From: Hyphomicrobiaceae bacterium
Lineage (GTDB): Bacteria; Pseudomonadota; Alphaproteobacteria; Rhizobiales; Aestuariivirgaceae
DNA length: 64,000 bases
NCBI GenBank assembly: GCA_900298995.1
Contig: OMIC01000039.1
Location: forward strand, 1-64,000
Direction: 5' to 3'
The position numbers and the translations under genes are program-made. Each line of letters begins with the position of its first letter. Position 1 is the stretch's first letter. The notes below the pieces were generated by a model that searched no databases, had not been told where the DNA came from, and worked only from the letters and a program-made list of their open reading frames with translations. This document shows positions 1 through 10,835 of the stretch, one piece after another.

Positions 1-104
1 GAGCCGCTCTCCTGCGCCACGGCCGGAGGCGCTCCATCATCGGCGCGGCTCGTGGAACTCCATGCCAGTACGTTCAGTATGATGGCTGCGAGTAATGGGC
101 GCAT
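1..104 (-). CDS. N-terminus of a putative secreted protein (partial, runs off window start)
   Basis: Reverse-strand reading from ATG at 104: MRPLLAAIILNVLAWSSTSRADDGAPPAVAQESG, which looks like a Sec signal peptide with an SRA cleavage site; open to the window edge. Confidence 0.4.
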   Translation of the reverse strand, partial: MRPLLAAIILNVLAWSSTSRADDGAPPAVAQESG

Positions 105-201
105 CGCAGTCCTCCGATCGAATTCTTGACCCCGGCCGGAACGGGGGATTGCCTCAGCTTGATGCGGCGACGCTACTTCACCGGCTTCTGCGGTGCCGGT
201 C

Positions 202-2931
202 CTAGGCGTATGCCCCGTGGCAGTGCTTGTAACGCTTGCCCGAACCGCAGGGGCAGGGGTCATTCCGGCCCACCTTGCCCCAGGTCTTGGGGTCCTTGGG
301 GTCGGGGCCTGACTTGCGCGCGGCGAGCAGGGCACCCGCGGCGGCGGCCGGCGAGAGTTCGTCCTCGCCCGTCACTGGGTCGATGTGGTGGGCCTCCATC
401 ACCGGAAGCTCGTCCTCGCCGGGAAGCTCGGTCTGTTCGGAGGCGTCACGCAGCTGGATCTCGACGCGCATGACCTGCGCGGTGACGTTCTCGCGCAGCT
501 TGTTCACCATGCTCTCGAAGAGATTGTAGCCCTCGGTCTTGTACTCGTTTAGCGGATCGCGCTGGCCATAGCCGCGCAGGTGGATCACCTGGCGCAGCTG
601 CTCCACGGTGATGATGTGGTCGCGCCACAGCTGGTCCAGCGTGCGCAGCAGGAAGGTCTTTTCCACCTGGCTCATGATCTCTGGGCCATATTTGGCACGC
701 TTGGCGGCATAGTGCTCATTCGCTGCCGTCTCGACGCGCTCGCGGATCTCCTCGTCGGCGATCCCCTCTTCCCTGGCCCAGTCCTCGACCGGGAAGTCGA
801 GGCCCAGCGACTCGCGCAGCCGCTCGCGCAGGCCCGCCGCGTCCCACTGCTCGGCATAGGAGTTGGGCGGAATGTGGCTGGTCACCAGATCCTCGACCGT
901 GTTGTGCCGCATGTCGTCGATGGTTTCCGACACCTCCTCGCCCTTCATGATGCCGATGCGCTGGTCGAAGATCACCTTGCGCTGGTCGTTCATCACATTG
1001 TCGAACTTGAGGAGGTTCTTGCGGATGTCGAAATTGCGTGCCTCGACCTTCTGCTGGGCTTTCTCGAGCGCCTTGTTGATCCACGGATGAACGATCGCCT
1101 CGCCCTCCTTGAGGCCGCTCATCGTCAGCATGGCGTTGAGCCGCTCGGACCCGAAGATGCGCATCAGGTCGTCCTCGAGCGAGAGATAGAACAGCGAGCG
1201 GCCAGGATCGCCCTGGCGGCCGGACCGGCCGCACAGCTGGTTGTCGATGCGGCGGCTTTCGTGGCGCTCGGTGCCGATCACGAACAGGCCGCCTGCATCC
1301 AGCACCGTCTGCTTGTTGACCTCGGTCTCGGCCTTGATGGCGGCGATGCGGGCGTCGCGGTCCGGTCCGGCCGCGACATCGGCAAGCTCGGTGGCAATGC
1401 GCATGTCGGGGTTGCCGCCCAGCTTGATGTCGGTGCCGCGGCCCGCCATGTTGGTGGCGATCGTCACCGCGCCGGGCGCGCCGGCCTGAGCCACGATGGC
1501 CGCTTCCTGCTCGTGGTAGCGTGCGTTCAGCACGTTGTGCGGAACGCCCTTGGCCTTGAGCATGGCCGACAGCACTTCCGACTTCTCGATCGAGGTTGTG
1601 CCCACCAGAACCGGCTGGCCGCGGCCGCGCGCCTCCTCGATGGTATCGATGATGGCGGCGTATTTTTCCTTCGCGGTGCGATAGACTTGGTCGTCCTCGT
1701 CCTTGCGTGCCACCGGCAGGTTGGTCGGAATGTCGAGCACGTCGAGGCTGTAGATATCCATGAACTCCTCGGCCTCGGTGGCCGCGGTGCCGGTCATGCC
1801 GGCAAGCTTGGCGTAGAGCCGGAAATAGTTCTGGAAGGTGATCGATGCGAGCGTCACGTTCTCGGGCTGGATCGACACATGCTCTTTGGCTTCCAGCGCC
1901 TGGTGCAGGCCTTCGGAATAGCGCCGTCCGGGCATCATGCGGCCGGTGAACTCGTCGATGATGACGACCTGCCCGTCCTTCACGATGTAGTCCTTGTCGC
2001 GCTGGAACAGCTTGTGCGCCCTGAGCGCCTGCTGCACGTGATGCACGATGGTCACGTTCTCGGCATCATAGAGGTTGGTGCCGCGCAGCAGGCCCGCCTC
2101 GCCCAGCACCTGCTCGAGATGCTCGTTGCCCTTCTCGGTGAGCGTTACCGAGCGCTGCTTCTCGTCGAGATCGAAATCATCCGGCGTCAGCGCCGGTATG
2201 AAGGCATTTACCGAGTTGTAGAGATCGGACTTGTCATCGACAGGCCCCGAGATGATGAGAGGCGTGCGCGCCTCGTCGACGAGGATCGAGTCGACCTCGT
2301 CGACAATCGCGAAATTGTGTCCGCGCTGCACCATCTCGGCGAGATGATACTTCATGTTGTCGCGGAGATAGTCGAAGCCCAGCTCGTTGTTGGTGGCGTA
2401 GGTCACGTCCGAGCCATAGGCCTGGCGGCGCTGCTCGTCGCTCAGCCCATGCACGATGACGCCGGTCGACAGTCCGAGGAAGGAGTAGATCTGGGCCATC
2501 CAGGCGGCGTCACGGCGCGCGAGATAGTCGTTGACGGTGACGACATGCACGCCCTTGCCGGTCAGCGCATTGAGGTACACGGGCAGCGTCGCCACCAGTG
2601 TCTTGCCTTCGCCGGTCTTCATCTCGGCGATGCGACCCTCATGCAGCACCATGCCGCCGATCAGCTGCACGTCGAAGTGGCGTTGGCCGAGGGTGCGCTT
2701 GGCGGCTTCGCGCACCGTGGCGAAGGCTGGCACGAGAATGTCGTCGAGATCCTTGCCGCTGGCCAGTTCGGCCTTGAACATGTCCGTCCGCGCGCGCAGC
2801 GCCTCATCGGAGAGGCCGGAGAGTTCCGGTTCGAGGGCGTTGATGGCCTCGACGCGCACCCGGTACTTGCCGATCCGCCGGTCGTTGCTCGAGCCGAAAA
2901 TCCTGGCGGCGATGCCGCGCAATCCGAACAT
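202..2931 (-). CDS. secA: Preprotein translocase subunit SecA
   Basis: 909 aa; [35 protein letters not shown]-terminal zinc motif [14 protein letters not shown]. Confidence 0.98.
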   Translation of the reverse strand: MFGLRGIAARIFGSSNDRRIGKYRVRVEAINALEPELSGLSDEALRARTDMFKAELASGKDLDDILVPAFATVREAAKRTLGQRHFDVQLIGGMVLHEGRIAEMKTGEGKTLVATLPVYLNALTGKGVHVVTVNDYLARRDAAWMAQIYSFLGLSTGVIVHGLSDEQRRQAYGSDVTYATNNELGFDYLRDNMKYHLAEMVQRGHNFAIVDEVDSILVDEARTPLIISGPVDDKSDLYNSVNAFIPALTPDDFDLDEKQRSVTLTEKGNEHLEQVLGEAGLLRGTNLYDAENVTIVHHVQQALRAHKLFQRDKDYIVKDGQVVIIDEFTGRMMPGRRYSEGLHQALEAKEHVSIQPENVTLASITFQNYFRLYAKLAGMTGTAATEAEEFMDIYSLDVLDIPTNLPVARKDEDDQVYRTAKEKYAAIIDTIEEARGRGQPVLVGTTSIEKSEVLSAMLKAKGVPHNVLNARYHEQEAAIVAQAGAPGAVTIATNMAGRGTDIKLGGNPDMRIATELADVAAGPDRDARIAAIKAETEVNKQTVLDAGGLFVIGTERHESRRIDNQLCGRSGRQGDPGRSLFYLSLEDDLMRIFGSERLNAMLTMSGLKEGEAIVHPWINKALEKAQQKVEARNFDIRKNLLKFDNVMNDQRKVIFDQRIGIMKGEEVSETIDDMRHNTVEDLVTSHIPPNSYAEQWDAAGLRERLRESLGLDFPVEDWAREEGIADEEIRERVETAANEHYAAKRAKYGPEIMSQVEKTFLLRTLDQLWRDHIITVEQLRQVIHLRGYGQRDPLNEYKTEGYNLFESMVNKLRENVTAQVMRVEIQLRDASEQTELPGEDELPVMEAHHIDPVTGEDELSPAAAAGALLAARKSGPDPKDPKTWGKVGRNDPCPCGSGKRYKHCHGAYA

Positions 2932-3276
2932 GGGGTATTCCTTCAGGAAAAGGGCCTCCGGCCCGCTTGTCGAGGCGCTTTCTACTCAACTTGGCAGGCC
3001 GGGGCAACGGACCGCCGCAATTGACCGCCCGACGGAAGCCAGATGGTTGATCCAGCGCAGAATTTCAATGTGTTGCTTCCGCGCAACAGGGGGGTCATCT
3101 ATGCCCCGACCACTTGCAACCAGGCCCGGCGCAGCCCAATGTACAATCTGAATCGAAGCCGCCCTGAGTGTGGTGCAGGGGCGTCGTCTTGCCTTCCCCG
3201 GAACACCTGGAAGACAATGTGCAACGCCCGGCTTGCGGGACGCGGGTATGCGGCGGATTGTGGAACGGTGGAGTGA

Positions 3277-4269
3277 ATGTCAGTGTCCCGAATTCTTCTG
3301 AATAGTTGCGCGGCCTCGGCGCTCCTGGCTCTGGCCCTGGTCCTGCCGGTTGCGGCCCAGGAGGATGTGGCTCCCAAGGACGACAAGGTGATCGCCGTCG
3401 TCAATGGTCATGAAATCCGGGTGTCCGAGGTTCAGATGGCCACCGATGACATCATCGGCCAGCTGCCGGACCTGCCGCCCAAGGTGCGGTACCCCTTCGT
3501 CGTCGAATATCTGATCGAGCGTCATCTCCTCGCCCAGTATGCGGTCAAGGAGGGCATTGCCGATACCGAAGAATACAAGCGCCGCCTTGCGCTCTATCAG
3601 GCCAAGGCCCTGCGCGACGCTTATTTCTTCCAGAAGATTCGTCCAATGGTGACGGAAGACGACATCCGGAAGGCCTATGAGGAAGAGGCAGCCAAGCTGC
3701 AGCAGACCGAGCGCGCCCGCGCCCGGATGATTCTCGTCGCCACCGAACAGGAAGCCAATGACATTCTCGCGCGTCTCGCCAAGGGCGAAAAGTTCGAGGA
3801 TCTGGCCAAGCAGTATAGCCTCGACGGCTCCAAGGATTACGGCGGCGATCTCGGCTATTTCACCGCTGCCGAAATGGTGCCGGAGTTCTCCAAGGCTGTC
3901 TTCGCCCTGAAAGTGGGTGAAACCTCGCAGCCGGTGAAGACGGATTTCGGCTGGCACATCATCCGCCTCGAGGATCTCAAGCAGGGTGCCGCACAGCCCT
4001 ACGACCAGGTGAAGACGGCGATCCGCAACGTGCTTCTGCGCCGCAAGGTGGGCGAGGTGATGGAGAAGATCCGCGCCGCCTCGAAGGTCGAGATCATAGA
4101 TCCTGACCTGAAGAAATATGCTGAAGATGCTGCCAACGCCGCCAAGGCCTATCAGGAAAAGCAGCAGAAGGCCCTCGACCAGGTTGACGGCGGCATTCTA
4201 GACAGCACCGCCGATCCGGCGGGTGATGCCTCGAGCGGCAAGGGCGACCTTCAGGTTCCCGCACAGTAA
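3277..4269 (+). CDS. Peptidylprolyl isomerase, parvulin (PpiC/SurA-like), exported
   Basis: Signal peptide plus rotamase core [47 protein letters not shown]...GWHIIRLED. Confidence 0.92.
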   Translation: MSVSRILLNSCAASALLALALVLPVAAQEDVAPKDDKVIAVVNGHEIRVSEVQMATDDIIGQLPDLPPKVRYPFVVEYLIERHLLAQYAVKEGIADTEEYKRRLALYQAKALRDAYFFQKIRPMVTEDDIRKAYEEEAAKLQQTERARARMILVATEQEANDILARLAKGEKFEDLAKQYSLDGSKDYGGDLGYFTAAEMVPEFSKAVFALKVGETSQPVKTDFGWHIIRLEDLKQGAAQPYDQVKTAIRNVLLRRKVGEVMEKIRAASKVEIIDPDLKKYAEDAANAAKAYQEKQQKALDQVDGGILDSTADPAGDASSGKGDLQVPAQ

Positions 4270-4306
4270 GAAGCCGCCGGCGCAGGTGGCTGCAAGGAGG
4301 CTTTCG

Positions 4307-5542
4307 ATGGCACATCAGGTTTCACCCCTGGCTCCTGAGGCCCAGCCGGTTCTGCCACCCATCGCCGGGGTAGGGCTGGCGTCGGCCGAAACCGGAATCC
4401 GCTACAGAAACCGTCCGGATGTCCTGCTGGCCATCATGGCGCCCGGTACCATGGTGGCTGGCTGTTTCACCCGCTCGAAGTCGCGGTCTGCGCCGGTCGA
4501 CTGGTGCGCCGCCAGCCTTGGGGGCGGTACAGCCCGTGCCCTCGTAGTCAATGCAGGAAACGCCAATGCCTTCACCGGCAAGGCCGGGGTTGCCACGGTG
4601 ACAGCCGTCGCCCGGTCAGCGGCGAAACTCATGGGCTGCAGGCCCGCCGAGATCTTCCAGGCCTCGACCGGCGTGATCGGTGAGCCACTCGATCCCGCCT
4701 TCATCACGGGCGCGCTTCCCGGACTCGCCGCCACCGCCCAGCCGGACGCCTGGTCCATGGCGGCGCAGGCCATCATGACCACCGACACCTTTCCCAAGGC
4801 CGCCACCGCAAGGGTGAAGCTCGGGGGAAGAACCGTGACCATCAACGGCATAGCCAAGGGCTCCGGCATGATCGCGCCGGACATGGCAACCATGCTCTCC
4901 TTCATCTTCACGGATGCCGCGCTTCCCCACGGGGTCCTCCAGAAACTTCTCTCTGCGGCTGTCGCCCGGAGCTTCAATTGCGTCACCGTTGATGGCGACA
5001 CGTCCACCTCGGACACCGTGCTCATGTTTGCCACCGGCGCGGCAGGCGCGCTTTCCGGCTTGCGCTCTCCCGCAGATCCGCGCCTCAGGGCCTTCGCAAA
5101 GGCGCTGGACGCGCTGTGCCTCGATCTGGCCCAGCAGGTCGCGCGTGACGGCGAGGGCGCCGAAAAGCTGATCGAGATTGCCGTGACCGGCGCCGAAACC
5201 GACAAGGCCGCGCACCGGATTGCCATGTCGATTGCCAATTCGCCTCTCGTCAAGACGGCGATTGCCGGTGAGGACGCCAACTGGGGCCGCGTCGTCATGG
5301 CCATCGGAAAGGCTGGTGAGAAGGCCCTGCGCGACCGTCTGAGGATCAAGATCGGCGGCGTGACAGTGGCCCGCAACGGCATGCGCGATCCAGCCTATCG
5401 CGAGGCTGACATCATGCCGCACATGAAGGGCCGCCACATCGCGATTGCGGCCGATGTCGGCGTGGGCAAGGGCAGGGCCACGGTGTGGACCTGCGACCTC
5501 ACCCATCGCTACATCGACATCAACGGCTCCTACCGCAGCTAG
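4307..5542 (+). CDS. argJ: Bifunctional glutamate N-acetyltransferase / amino-acid N-acetyltransferase ArgJ
   Basis: Contains [21 protein letters not shown] and [15 protein letters not shown]; start chosen at MAHQVSPL. Confidence 0.95.
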   Translation: MAHQVSPLAPEAQPVLPPIAGVGLASAETGIRYRNRPDVLLAIMAPGTMVAGCFTRSKSRSAPVDWCAASLGGGTARALVVNAGNANAFTGKAGVATVTAVARSAAKLMGCRPAEIFQASTGVIGEPLDPAFITGALPGLAATAQPDAWSMAAQAIMTTDTFPKAATARVKLGGRTVTINGIAKGSGMIAPDMATMLSFIFTDAALPHGVLQKLLSAAVARSFNCVTVDGDTSTSDTVLMFATGAAGALSGLRSPADPRLRAFAKALDALCLDLAQQVARDGEGAEKLIEIAVTGAETDKAAHRIAMSIANSPLVKTAIAGEDANWGRVVMAIGKAGEKALRDRLRIKIGGVTVARNGMRDPAYREADIMPHMKGRHIAIAADVGVGKGRATVWTCDLTHRYIDINGSYRS

Positions 5543-5543
5543 C

Positions 5544-5942
5544 ATGCGCGTCGTGCTCGTCGCCGCCGTGGCGCTGGTCGACCAGGATGGCCGCGTGCTT
5601 CTGGCGCGCCGCCCCTTGCACAAGCAGATGGGCGGGCTGTGGGAATTTCCCGGCGGCAAGGTCGAAGCCGGAGAGCGCCCCGAAGCTGCATTGATCCGTG
5701 AACTGAAGGAAGAACTCGGCATCGATGTCGCAGAGTCCTGTCTGGCTCCGCTCACCTTCGCCAGCCATGCCTATGACGATTTCCACCTGCTCATGCCGCT
5801 CTATGTCTGCCGCCGCTGGCAGGGGCAGGCCAAGGGACTCGAAGGTCAGGAGCTGGCCTGGGTACGACCCCTGAAACTCAGGGATTATCAGATGCCGCCG
5901 GCCGATGTGCCGCTGATCCCGTATCTGATCGATCTGCTCTAG
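5544..5942 (+). CDS. mutT: NUDIX (deoxy)nucleoside triphosphate pyrophosphohydrolase, MutT-like
   Basis: Nudix box GGKVEAGERPEAALIRELKEELGI. Confidence 0.9.
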   Translation: MRVVLVAAVALVDQDGRVLLARRPLHKQMGGLWEFPGGKVEAGERPEAALIRELKEELGIDVAESCLAPLTFASHAYDDFHLLMPLYVCRRWQGQAKGLEGQELAWVRPLKLRDYQMPPADVPLIPYLIDLL

Positions 5943-6778
5943 ATCTTCTTCTCCTCCACCCGCAGTGCATCCGCCAGCCGCGTCTTGGCGCTGCCCGGTC
6001 TCAGCGGCTGCTGCTGGCTCTCATGCGGCGCCCAGCCGGTGATCCAGGCCACCTCGACGCTGGCGCGGACTCGGCCGTCGGGGTCTGAGAAATTGCGCTG
6101 ATAGTGTTCGATCGCCGCGCCCAGAAGCCGTCGACTCACGGGTCTTCGCGTCCGGTCGGTCAGTGCGTTGGAGAGCCCCAGCGCGCGGATCTCGCGCATC
6201 AGCGCCAGCGGGTCGGCATAGCGCAGGGTCATCCGGTCGAGATCGGCCACGGGCAGGGCAAGTCCCGCGCGCTGCAGCAGTCCGCCCAGGTCGCGCACAT
6301 CGGCCATGGGCGCCACGCGCGGCGAGACGCCACCCGTCACCGCGGCTTCGGCGGCCAGCCAGCTCTGTCGCAGTTCGGTGAGCGTCTCGCCCGCGAAGAG
6401 ACAGCCCAGCAGAAGCCCATCCGGTTTCAGCGCCCGCCGCATCTGGATCAGCGCGCCCGGCACATCATTGACGCTCTGCAGGTCGAGCACGCTGAACACC
6501 GCGTCGTGGCGTGCGGGCGGCAAGGCAAGGTCATCGCCGGGCGCGGGCATTCTTTCCTCCACGCCGAGAACCTGGCCGCCGGCCTTCAGCGCGGCAGAGA
6601 TGGCGGCAGGTTCCGGTGCGATCAGGCAGGCCTGCTCGAAGCGCCGGTTCACGAAGGCCAGCCGCGCGACAAGTTCGTCCGCCATGCTGCGCGTCAGGAT
6701 GCTGGCGTCGGACTGCCGCGCTCTGTCAGCGCGGCGTACTGCCAGAGCCCGATCGAAGATGGGCGGCGGCCCTGCCAT
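5939..6778 (-). CDS. SAM-dependent methyltransferase (BioC/NDUFAF5-like)
   Basis: Class-I methyltransferase pattern, DAVFSVLDLQSVNDVPGALIQMRRALKPDGLLLGCLFAGETLTELR. Confidence 0.8.
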   Translation of the reverse strand: MAGPPPIFDRALAVRRADRARQSDASILTRSMADELVARLAFVNRRFEQACLIAPEPAAISAALKAGGQVLGVEERMPAPGDDLALPPARHDAVFSVLDLQSVNDVPGALIQMRRALKPDGLLLGCLFAGETLTELRQSWLAAEAAVTGGVSPRVAPMADVRDLGGLLQRAGLALPVADLDRMTLRYADPLALMREIRALGLSNALTDRTRRPVSRRLLGAAIEHYQRNFSDPDGRVRASVEVAWITGWAPHESQQQPLRPGSAKTRLADALRVEEKKI

Positions 6779-7602
6779 CAGCCGAGGAGCTCGCGGCGGA
6801 TCAGGTCATAGGTGGCACGGTCCGGGGCCGAGATGATGCCGCCCTTGTGAAGGGTGGGCGCATAGGGGGTGCCATCGAGCAGCGCCGAAAAGCCGCCGGC
6901 CTCGGCATGGATCAGCACGCCCGCCGCATGATCCCACGGCATGAGCGTGTAGTGCAGCGCGAAATGCACGAGTCCTTCCGCGATGAGGCGGTACTCATAG
7001 GCCGCGCAGCGGTAGTTGAAGCAGGCCTTGGTCTTGGCGAGGTTGGCGACGGTGCGTGTGCGCTGCGGCTCCGGCATGAGATACCAGGAGGACACGCCGG
7101 TCATTTCGGCGAGGGCGGTGGGTTTCGCCACGCGCAGGTCGCGGCTCTTGCCATTGACGCTTTCCGCCCAGGCGCCCTGGCCGCGCAGGCCCTTGTGCCA
7201 GTCGCGCCCCACGGGATCGAGGATGAGGCCACCCACGGTCTCGCCCTTCTCGACGACCGCCGCCATGACGCCGAACAGCGGCAGGCCCCAGGCGAAGTTT
7301 GACGTGCCGTCGATCGGGTCGACGATGATCGCGAGATCGGCGTCCTTGATCCTGCCAAGCAATGTGGCATCGCGCGCCACGGATTCCTCGCCGACGAACA
7401 GCGCGTGGGGAAAGGCCTTCGCGCAGAGATCGCGGATGCGCCACTCGCCCTGCTCGTCGGCATCCGTCACGAGGTCGAGCGCGCCGGTCTTCTCGCGGAT
7501 GCCACCATCCTCGAGGCGGCGGAAGCGGGGCATGATTTCGGTTTCGGCGGCCTCCGCCAGAATGGCGGCGAGGCGGTCGAGGTCGGCGCGGGAAAAGGAC
7601 AT
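6778..7602 (-). CDS. Inositol-monophosphatase family protein (histidinol-phosphatase HisN-like)
   Basis: GEESVARD and DLAIIVDPIDGTSNFAWGLPLFGVMAAVVEKG motifs. Confidence 0.85.
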   Translation of the reverse strand: MSFSRADLDRLAAILAEAAETEIMPRFRRLEDGGIREKTGALDLVTDADEQGEWRIRDLCAKAFPHALFVGEESVARDATLLGRIKDADLAIIVDPIDGTSNFAWGLPLFGVMAAVVEKGETVGGLILDPVGRDWHKGLRGQGAWAESVNGKSRDLRVAKPTALAEMTGVSSWYLMPEPQRTRTVANLAKTKACFNYRCAAYEYRLIAEGLVHFALHYTLMPWDHAAGVLIHAEAGGFSALLDGTPYAPTLHKGGIISAPDRATYDLIRRELLG

Positions 7603-7689
7603 GGTCACTCCGGATGGGTTGCAGCCGCGCTGTTAGACGAATTGCGCGCGGGAATCCACGGTTCGCCGGATCCGTGCTAGTCTGGCGCC

Positions 7690-8451
7690 ATGGACAGCGC
7701 CCTGGCACAGTTTCCCGCCCGCCTCTGGCGAAGCGTGGTCGATCTGGTAACGCCCAGCCTCTGCCTTGTCTGTCAGGCGCCGGTCGAAGAGCCCGCAAGC
7801 CTGTGCGTGGCCTGCTGGACGAAGCTGCGCCACATCGACGAGCCCGTCTGCGATGTGCTCGGAACACCTTTCGCCTATGATCAGGGCGCGGGCGCGCTGT
7901 CGCCCGAGGCGCTGGCTGATCCACCCCCCTGGGACAGGGCGCGTGCCGCGGTGCTCTTCACCGACGAGTCGGCGCGCCTCGTGCACGCCCTCAAATACAG
8001 GGACCGGCCCGATGCCGGAAGTCTGATGGCGCGCATGATGGCGCGGGCGGGCCGCAGCCTGCTGGCCGGGGCGGATGTCATCCTGCCTGTGCCGCTGCAC
8101 CCCTTCCGCCTGTGGCTGCGTCGGTTCAACCAGTCGGCCCTTCTGGCTCAGGCGCTCTCCGGCATGACCGGGCAGCCCTGGCGGTCCGACCTGCTTCTCC
8201 GCCGGCGGCTGACGCGGACGCAGGTGGGGCTGGACGACGCCGGACGCCGCAGGAACGTGCGCGGCGCCTTTGGCCTTCGCGCCGGGCAGGAGGCGGCGGT
8301 GGCCGGGCGCGCGGTGCTGCTGATCGACGATGTCCGCACCACCGGCGCCACGGCGGCAGCCTGCGCAGGGGTGCTGAGGCAGGCAGGCGCGGCACGTGTT
8401 GATCTTCTGACCTTCGCTCTTGTCCCGTCGCCTGCGAGGCCGCATATTTGA
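7690..8451 (+). CDS. comF: ComF family protein / phosphoribosyltransferase
   Basis: CLVCQAPVEEPASLCVACW zinc-ribbon and AVLLIDDVRTTGATAAACAGVLRQAGA PRPP loop. Confidence 0.9.
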   Translation: MDSALAQFPARLWRSVVDLVTPSLCLVCQAPVEEPASLCVACWTKLRHIDEPVCDVLGTPFAYDQGAGALSPEALADPPPWDRARAAVLFTDESARLVHALKYRDRPDAGSLMARMMARAGRSLLAGADVILPVPLHPFRLWLRRFNQSALLAQALSGMTGQPWRSDLLLRRRLTRTQVGLDDAGRRRNVRGAFGLRAGQEAAVAGRAVLLIDDVRTTGATAAACAGVLRQAGAARVDLLTFALVPSPARPHI

Positions 8452-8458
8452 CGCTGTC

Positions 8459-8725
8459 ATGACAGCCCGCCCGACCATCACCATCTACACCACCCCTGCC
8501 TGTCCCTATTGCCACGCCGCCAAGGCGCTGCTGCGGGAGAAGGGCGTAGCCTTCGAGGAAATCGACGTCCAGGATGCCTCTCGGCGTCAGCAGATGATGA
8601 AGCGCGCCAATGGCCGCCGCACCGTACCGCAGATCTTCATCGGCGCAACCCATGTGGGCGGCTGCGACGATCTTCACGAGCTTGACCGGCGCGGGGCGCT
8701 CGATCCGCTGCTCAAGGCCTCGTGA
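8459..8725 (+). CDS. grxC: Glutaredoxin 3
   Basis: ITIYTTPACPYCHAAKALLREKGV, CPYC active site; TVPQIFIG; HVGGCDDLHEL. Confidence 0.95.
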   Translation: MTARPTITIYTTPACPYCHAAKALLREKGVAFEEIDVQDASRRQQMMKRANGRRTVPQIFIGATHVGGCDDLHELDRRGALDPLLKAS

Positions 8726-9567
8726 TCCGCGCCGCGCTGGTGCAGATGCGTTCGGGCCGCGACATGGCCCGCAACCGGGCTGATGCCGTGGCCATGATCC
8801 GCGAGGCGCGGGCAGACGGCGCCGATTTCGTCACCACGCCGGAGATGACCAACATCATCGAACCTGACCGGCCGCGTCTTCGGGCGATTGCGCGGCCTGA
8901 AACCGAGGATGAGAGTGCCGCCACCTTCGCGGCGCTGGCTGCCGAGCTTGGCCTCTGGCTCAATGTCGGTTCGCTGGCGCTGAAGGGCGCTGGCGACAGG
9001 CTGGTCAACCGCTCGCTGCTCTTTGCGCCCGATGGCCGCGTCGTGGCGCGCTACGACAAGATCCACCTCTTCGACGTCGACCTGCTCTCGGGTGAGAGCC
9101 TGCGGGAGTCGCACGCCTATGAGCCGGGCTCCGCCGCCGTGCTTGCCCGGACCAGCCTCGGACACCTGGGCCTCACCATCTGCTACGACATGCGCTTTCC
9201 CGGTCTCTACCGGACGCTGGCTCTCGCGGGCGCGAAGCTCTTTACCATCCCCTCCGCCTTCACCGTGCCCACCGGCCAGGCACACTGGCATGTACTGCTG
9301 CGTGCCCGCGCCATCGAGACGGGCAGCTTCGTGTTGGCCGCCGCCCAGGGCGGGCGCCACGACTCGGGGCGCGAAACCTTCGGCCATTCCCTGGCCGTCT
9401 CGCCCTGGGGCGAGGTGCTGGCCGAGGGCGGAACTGAACCCGGTGTCGTGCTGGCCGATCTCGACTTGAGGCTTGCCGATGAGGCGCGGGCTCGGATTCC
9501 CGCCCTCCGCGCGGGCAGCCTTCCGCATGTCCCGGTCTTGAAACCTCATTCAGGCATTGCTAGCTGA
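8722..9567 (+). CDS. Carbon-nitrogen hydrolase (nitrilase superfamily, Nit1/NIT2-like)
   Basis: YDKIHLFDVDL, LTICYDMRFPGLYRTLA motifs. Confidence 0.92.
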   Translation: MIRAALVQMRSGRDMARNRADAVAMIREARADGADFVTTPEMTNIIEPDRPRLRAIARPETEDESAATFAALAAELGLWLNVGSLALKGAGDRLVNRSLLFAPDGRVVARYDKIHLFDVDLLSGESLRESHAYEPGSAAVLARTSLGHLGLTICYDMRFPGLYRTLALAGAKLFTIPSAFTVPTGQAHWHVLLRARAIETGSFVLAAAQGGRHDSGRETFGHSLAVSPWGEVLAEGGTEPGVVLADLDLRLADEARARIPALRAGSLPHVPVLKPHSGIAS

Positions 9568-9572
9568 ATATC

Positions 9573-10016
9573 ATGATCCGCTACGACCTCCAGTGCGACA
9601 AGGGCCACGAATTCGACGGCTGGTTCCGTGACAGCGCCGCCTACGACAAGCAGGCGGCGCGTGGTCTCGTAGCCTGCACCGTGTGCGGCTCCGTCAAGGT
9701 CGAGAAGCAGTTGATGGCGCCGGGTATCCCGGTCAAGTCCAACCGCCGCGGCGATGCTGCGCAGAAGATGGTTGCGGGGCCGGTTGATCCCCGGATGGCG
9801 GCCATGATGCAGATGGTCCGCGACATGCGCAGGCATGTGGAAGAGAATTCCGAGTATGTCGGAACGCGCTTCGCCGAGGAAGCGCGCAAGATTCATTATG
9901 CCGAGGCCGAGGAGCGCGGCATCTTTGGCGAGGCGACGCCTGATGACGCCAAGGCCCTCATCGAGGAGGGCATCGCCGTGCACCCGCTGCCGCGCCTTCC
10001 CGAAGACGGGAACTGA
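9573..10016 (+). CDS. DUF1178 family protein
   Basis: MIRYDLQCDKGHEFDGWFRDSAAYDKQAARGLVACTVCGS... Confidence 0.9.
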   Translation: MIRYDLQCDKGHEFDGWFRDSAAYDKQAARGLVACTVCGSVKVEKQLMAPGIPVKSNRRGDAAQKMVAGPVDPRMAAMMQMVRDMRRHVEENSEYVGTRFAEEARKIHYAEAEERGIFGEATPDDAKALIEEGIAVHPLPRLPEDGN

Positions 10017-10025
10017 CTGGCGGGT

Positions 10026-10766
10026 TCAGCCCCGCCCGATCAGCGGCATCTTGGTGGCCATCACGGTCAGGAACTGGGCATTGGCCTCGAGCGGCAGGCC
10101 CGCCATGTACAGCACAGTCGTCGCCACATTCGCCACATCCATGGTCGGTTCCGGCGCCACTGTGCCATTCGCCTGCGGCATGCCCGTCTTCATCTTCTCG
10201 GTCATGTCGGTCGCGGCATTGCCGATGTCGATCTGGCAGACGGCGATGTCATACTTGCGACCGTCGAGTGAGCCGGATTTCGTCAGCCCCGTCACCGCAT
10301 GCTTGGTCGAGGTATAGGGTGCGGAATTGGGCCGGGGCGCCTGTGCCGAGATCGAACCGTTGTTGATGATGCGGCCGCCGCGCGGCTCCTGCGCCTTCAT
10401 CATTCGGAACGCCTCCTGCATGCAATAGAACATGCCCGAGAGATTGACGTTCACCACGTTCTGCCACATCTCGATGGACAGGTCCTCGAGCAGGATCGTG
10501 CCGGGAGCGCCTGTTCCGGCATTGTTGAAGAGCACATCGAGGCGGCCGAACTTCGCCTTGCACGCCGCAAACAGTGCCTTCACCGAAGCCGGGTCTGCAA
10601 CATCGGTCGGTACGGCCAGCGCATTGGGTCCGATTGCCGCTGCCACCTCGTTGAGGAGCTCTGCGCGGCGGCCGGCCAGCACCACCTTGTAGCCCTCCCG
10701 CCCGAAGGCCAGAGCCACCGCCTTGCCGATGCCCGTACCAGCGCCCGTCACCAATGCCACCTTCAT
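10026..10766 (-). CDS. SDR family oxidoreductase
   Basis: [21 protein letters not shown], Ser-Tyr-Lys triad (SISAQ...YTSTK). Confidence 0.9.
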   Translation of the reverse strand: MKVALVTGAGTGIGKAVALAFGREGYKVVLAGRRAELLNEVAAAIGPNALAVPTDVADPASVKALFAACKAKFGRLDVLFNNAGTGAPGTILLEDLSIEMWQNVVNVNLSGMFYCMQEAFRMMKAQEPRGGRIINNGSISAQAPRPNSAPYTSTKHAVTGLTKSGSLDGRKYDIAVCQIDIGNAATDMTEKMKTGMPQANGTVAPEPTMDVANVATTVLYMAGLPLEANAQFLTVMATKMPLIGRG

Positions 10767-10835
10767 CCGGAGTCCCCCTGAAAAACAATTGCGTGACTGA
10801 TCTTCCTCGCTGGCGGCGGATTTGTAAATGCCGGC

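Noticed and set aside
580-3024. 814-aa plus-strand ORF opposite secA
   Set aside because: Shadow ORF of secA with repetitive V/L/H/R composition typical of GC-rich antisense frames.
3043-3276. 77-aa plus-strand ORF between secA and the parvulin gene
   Set aside because: No recognisable domain, composition not gene-like, probably part of the promoter region.
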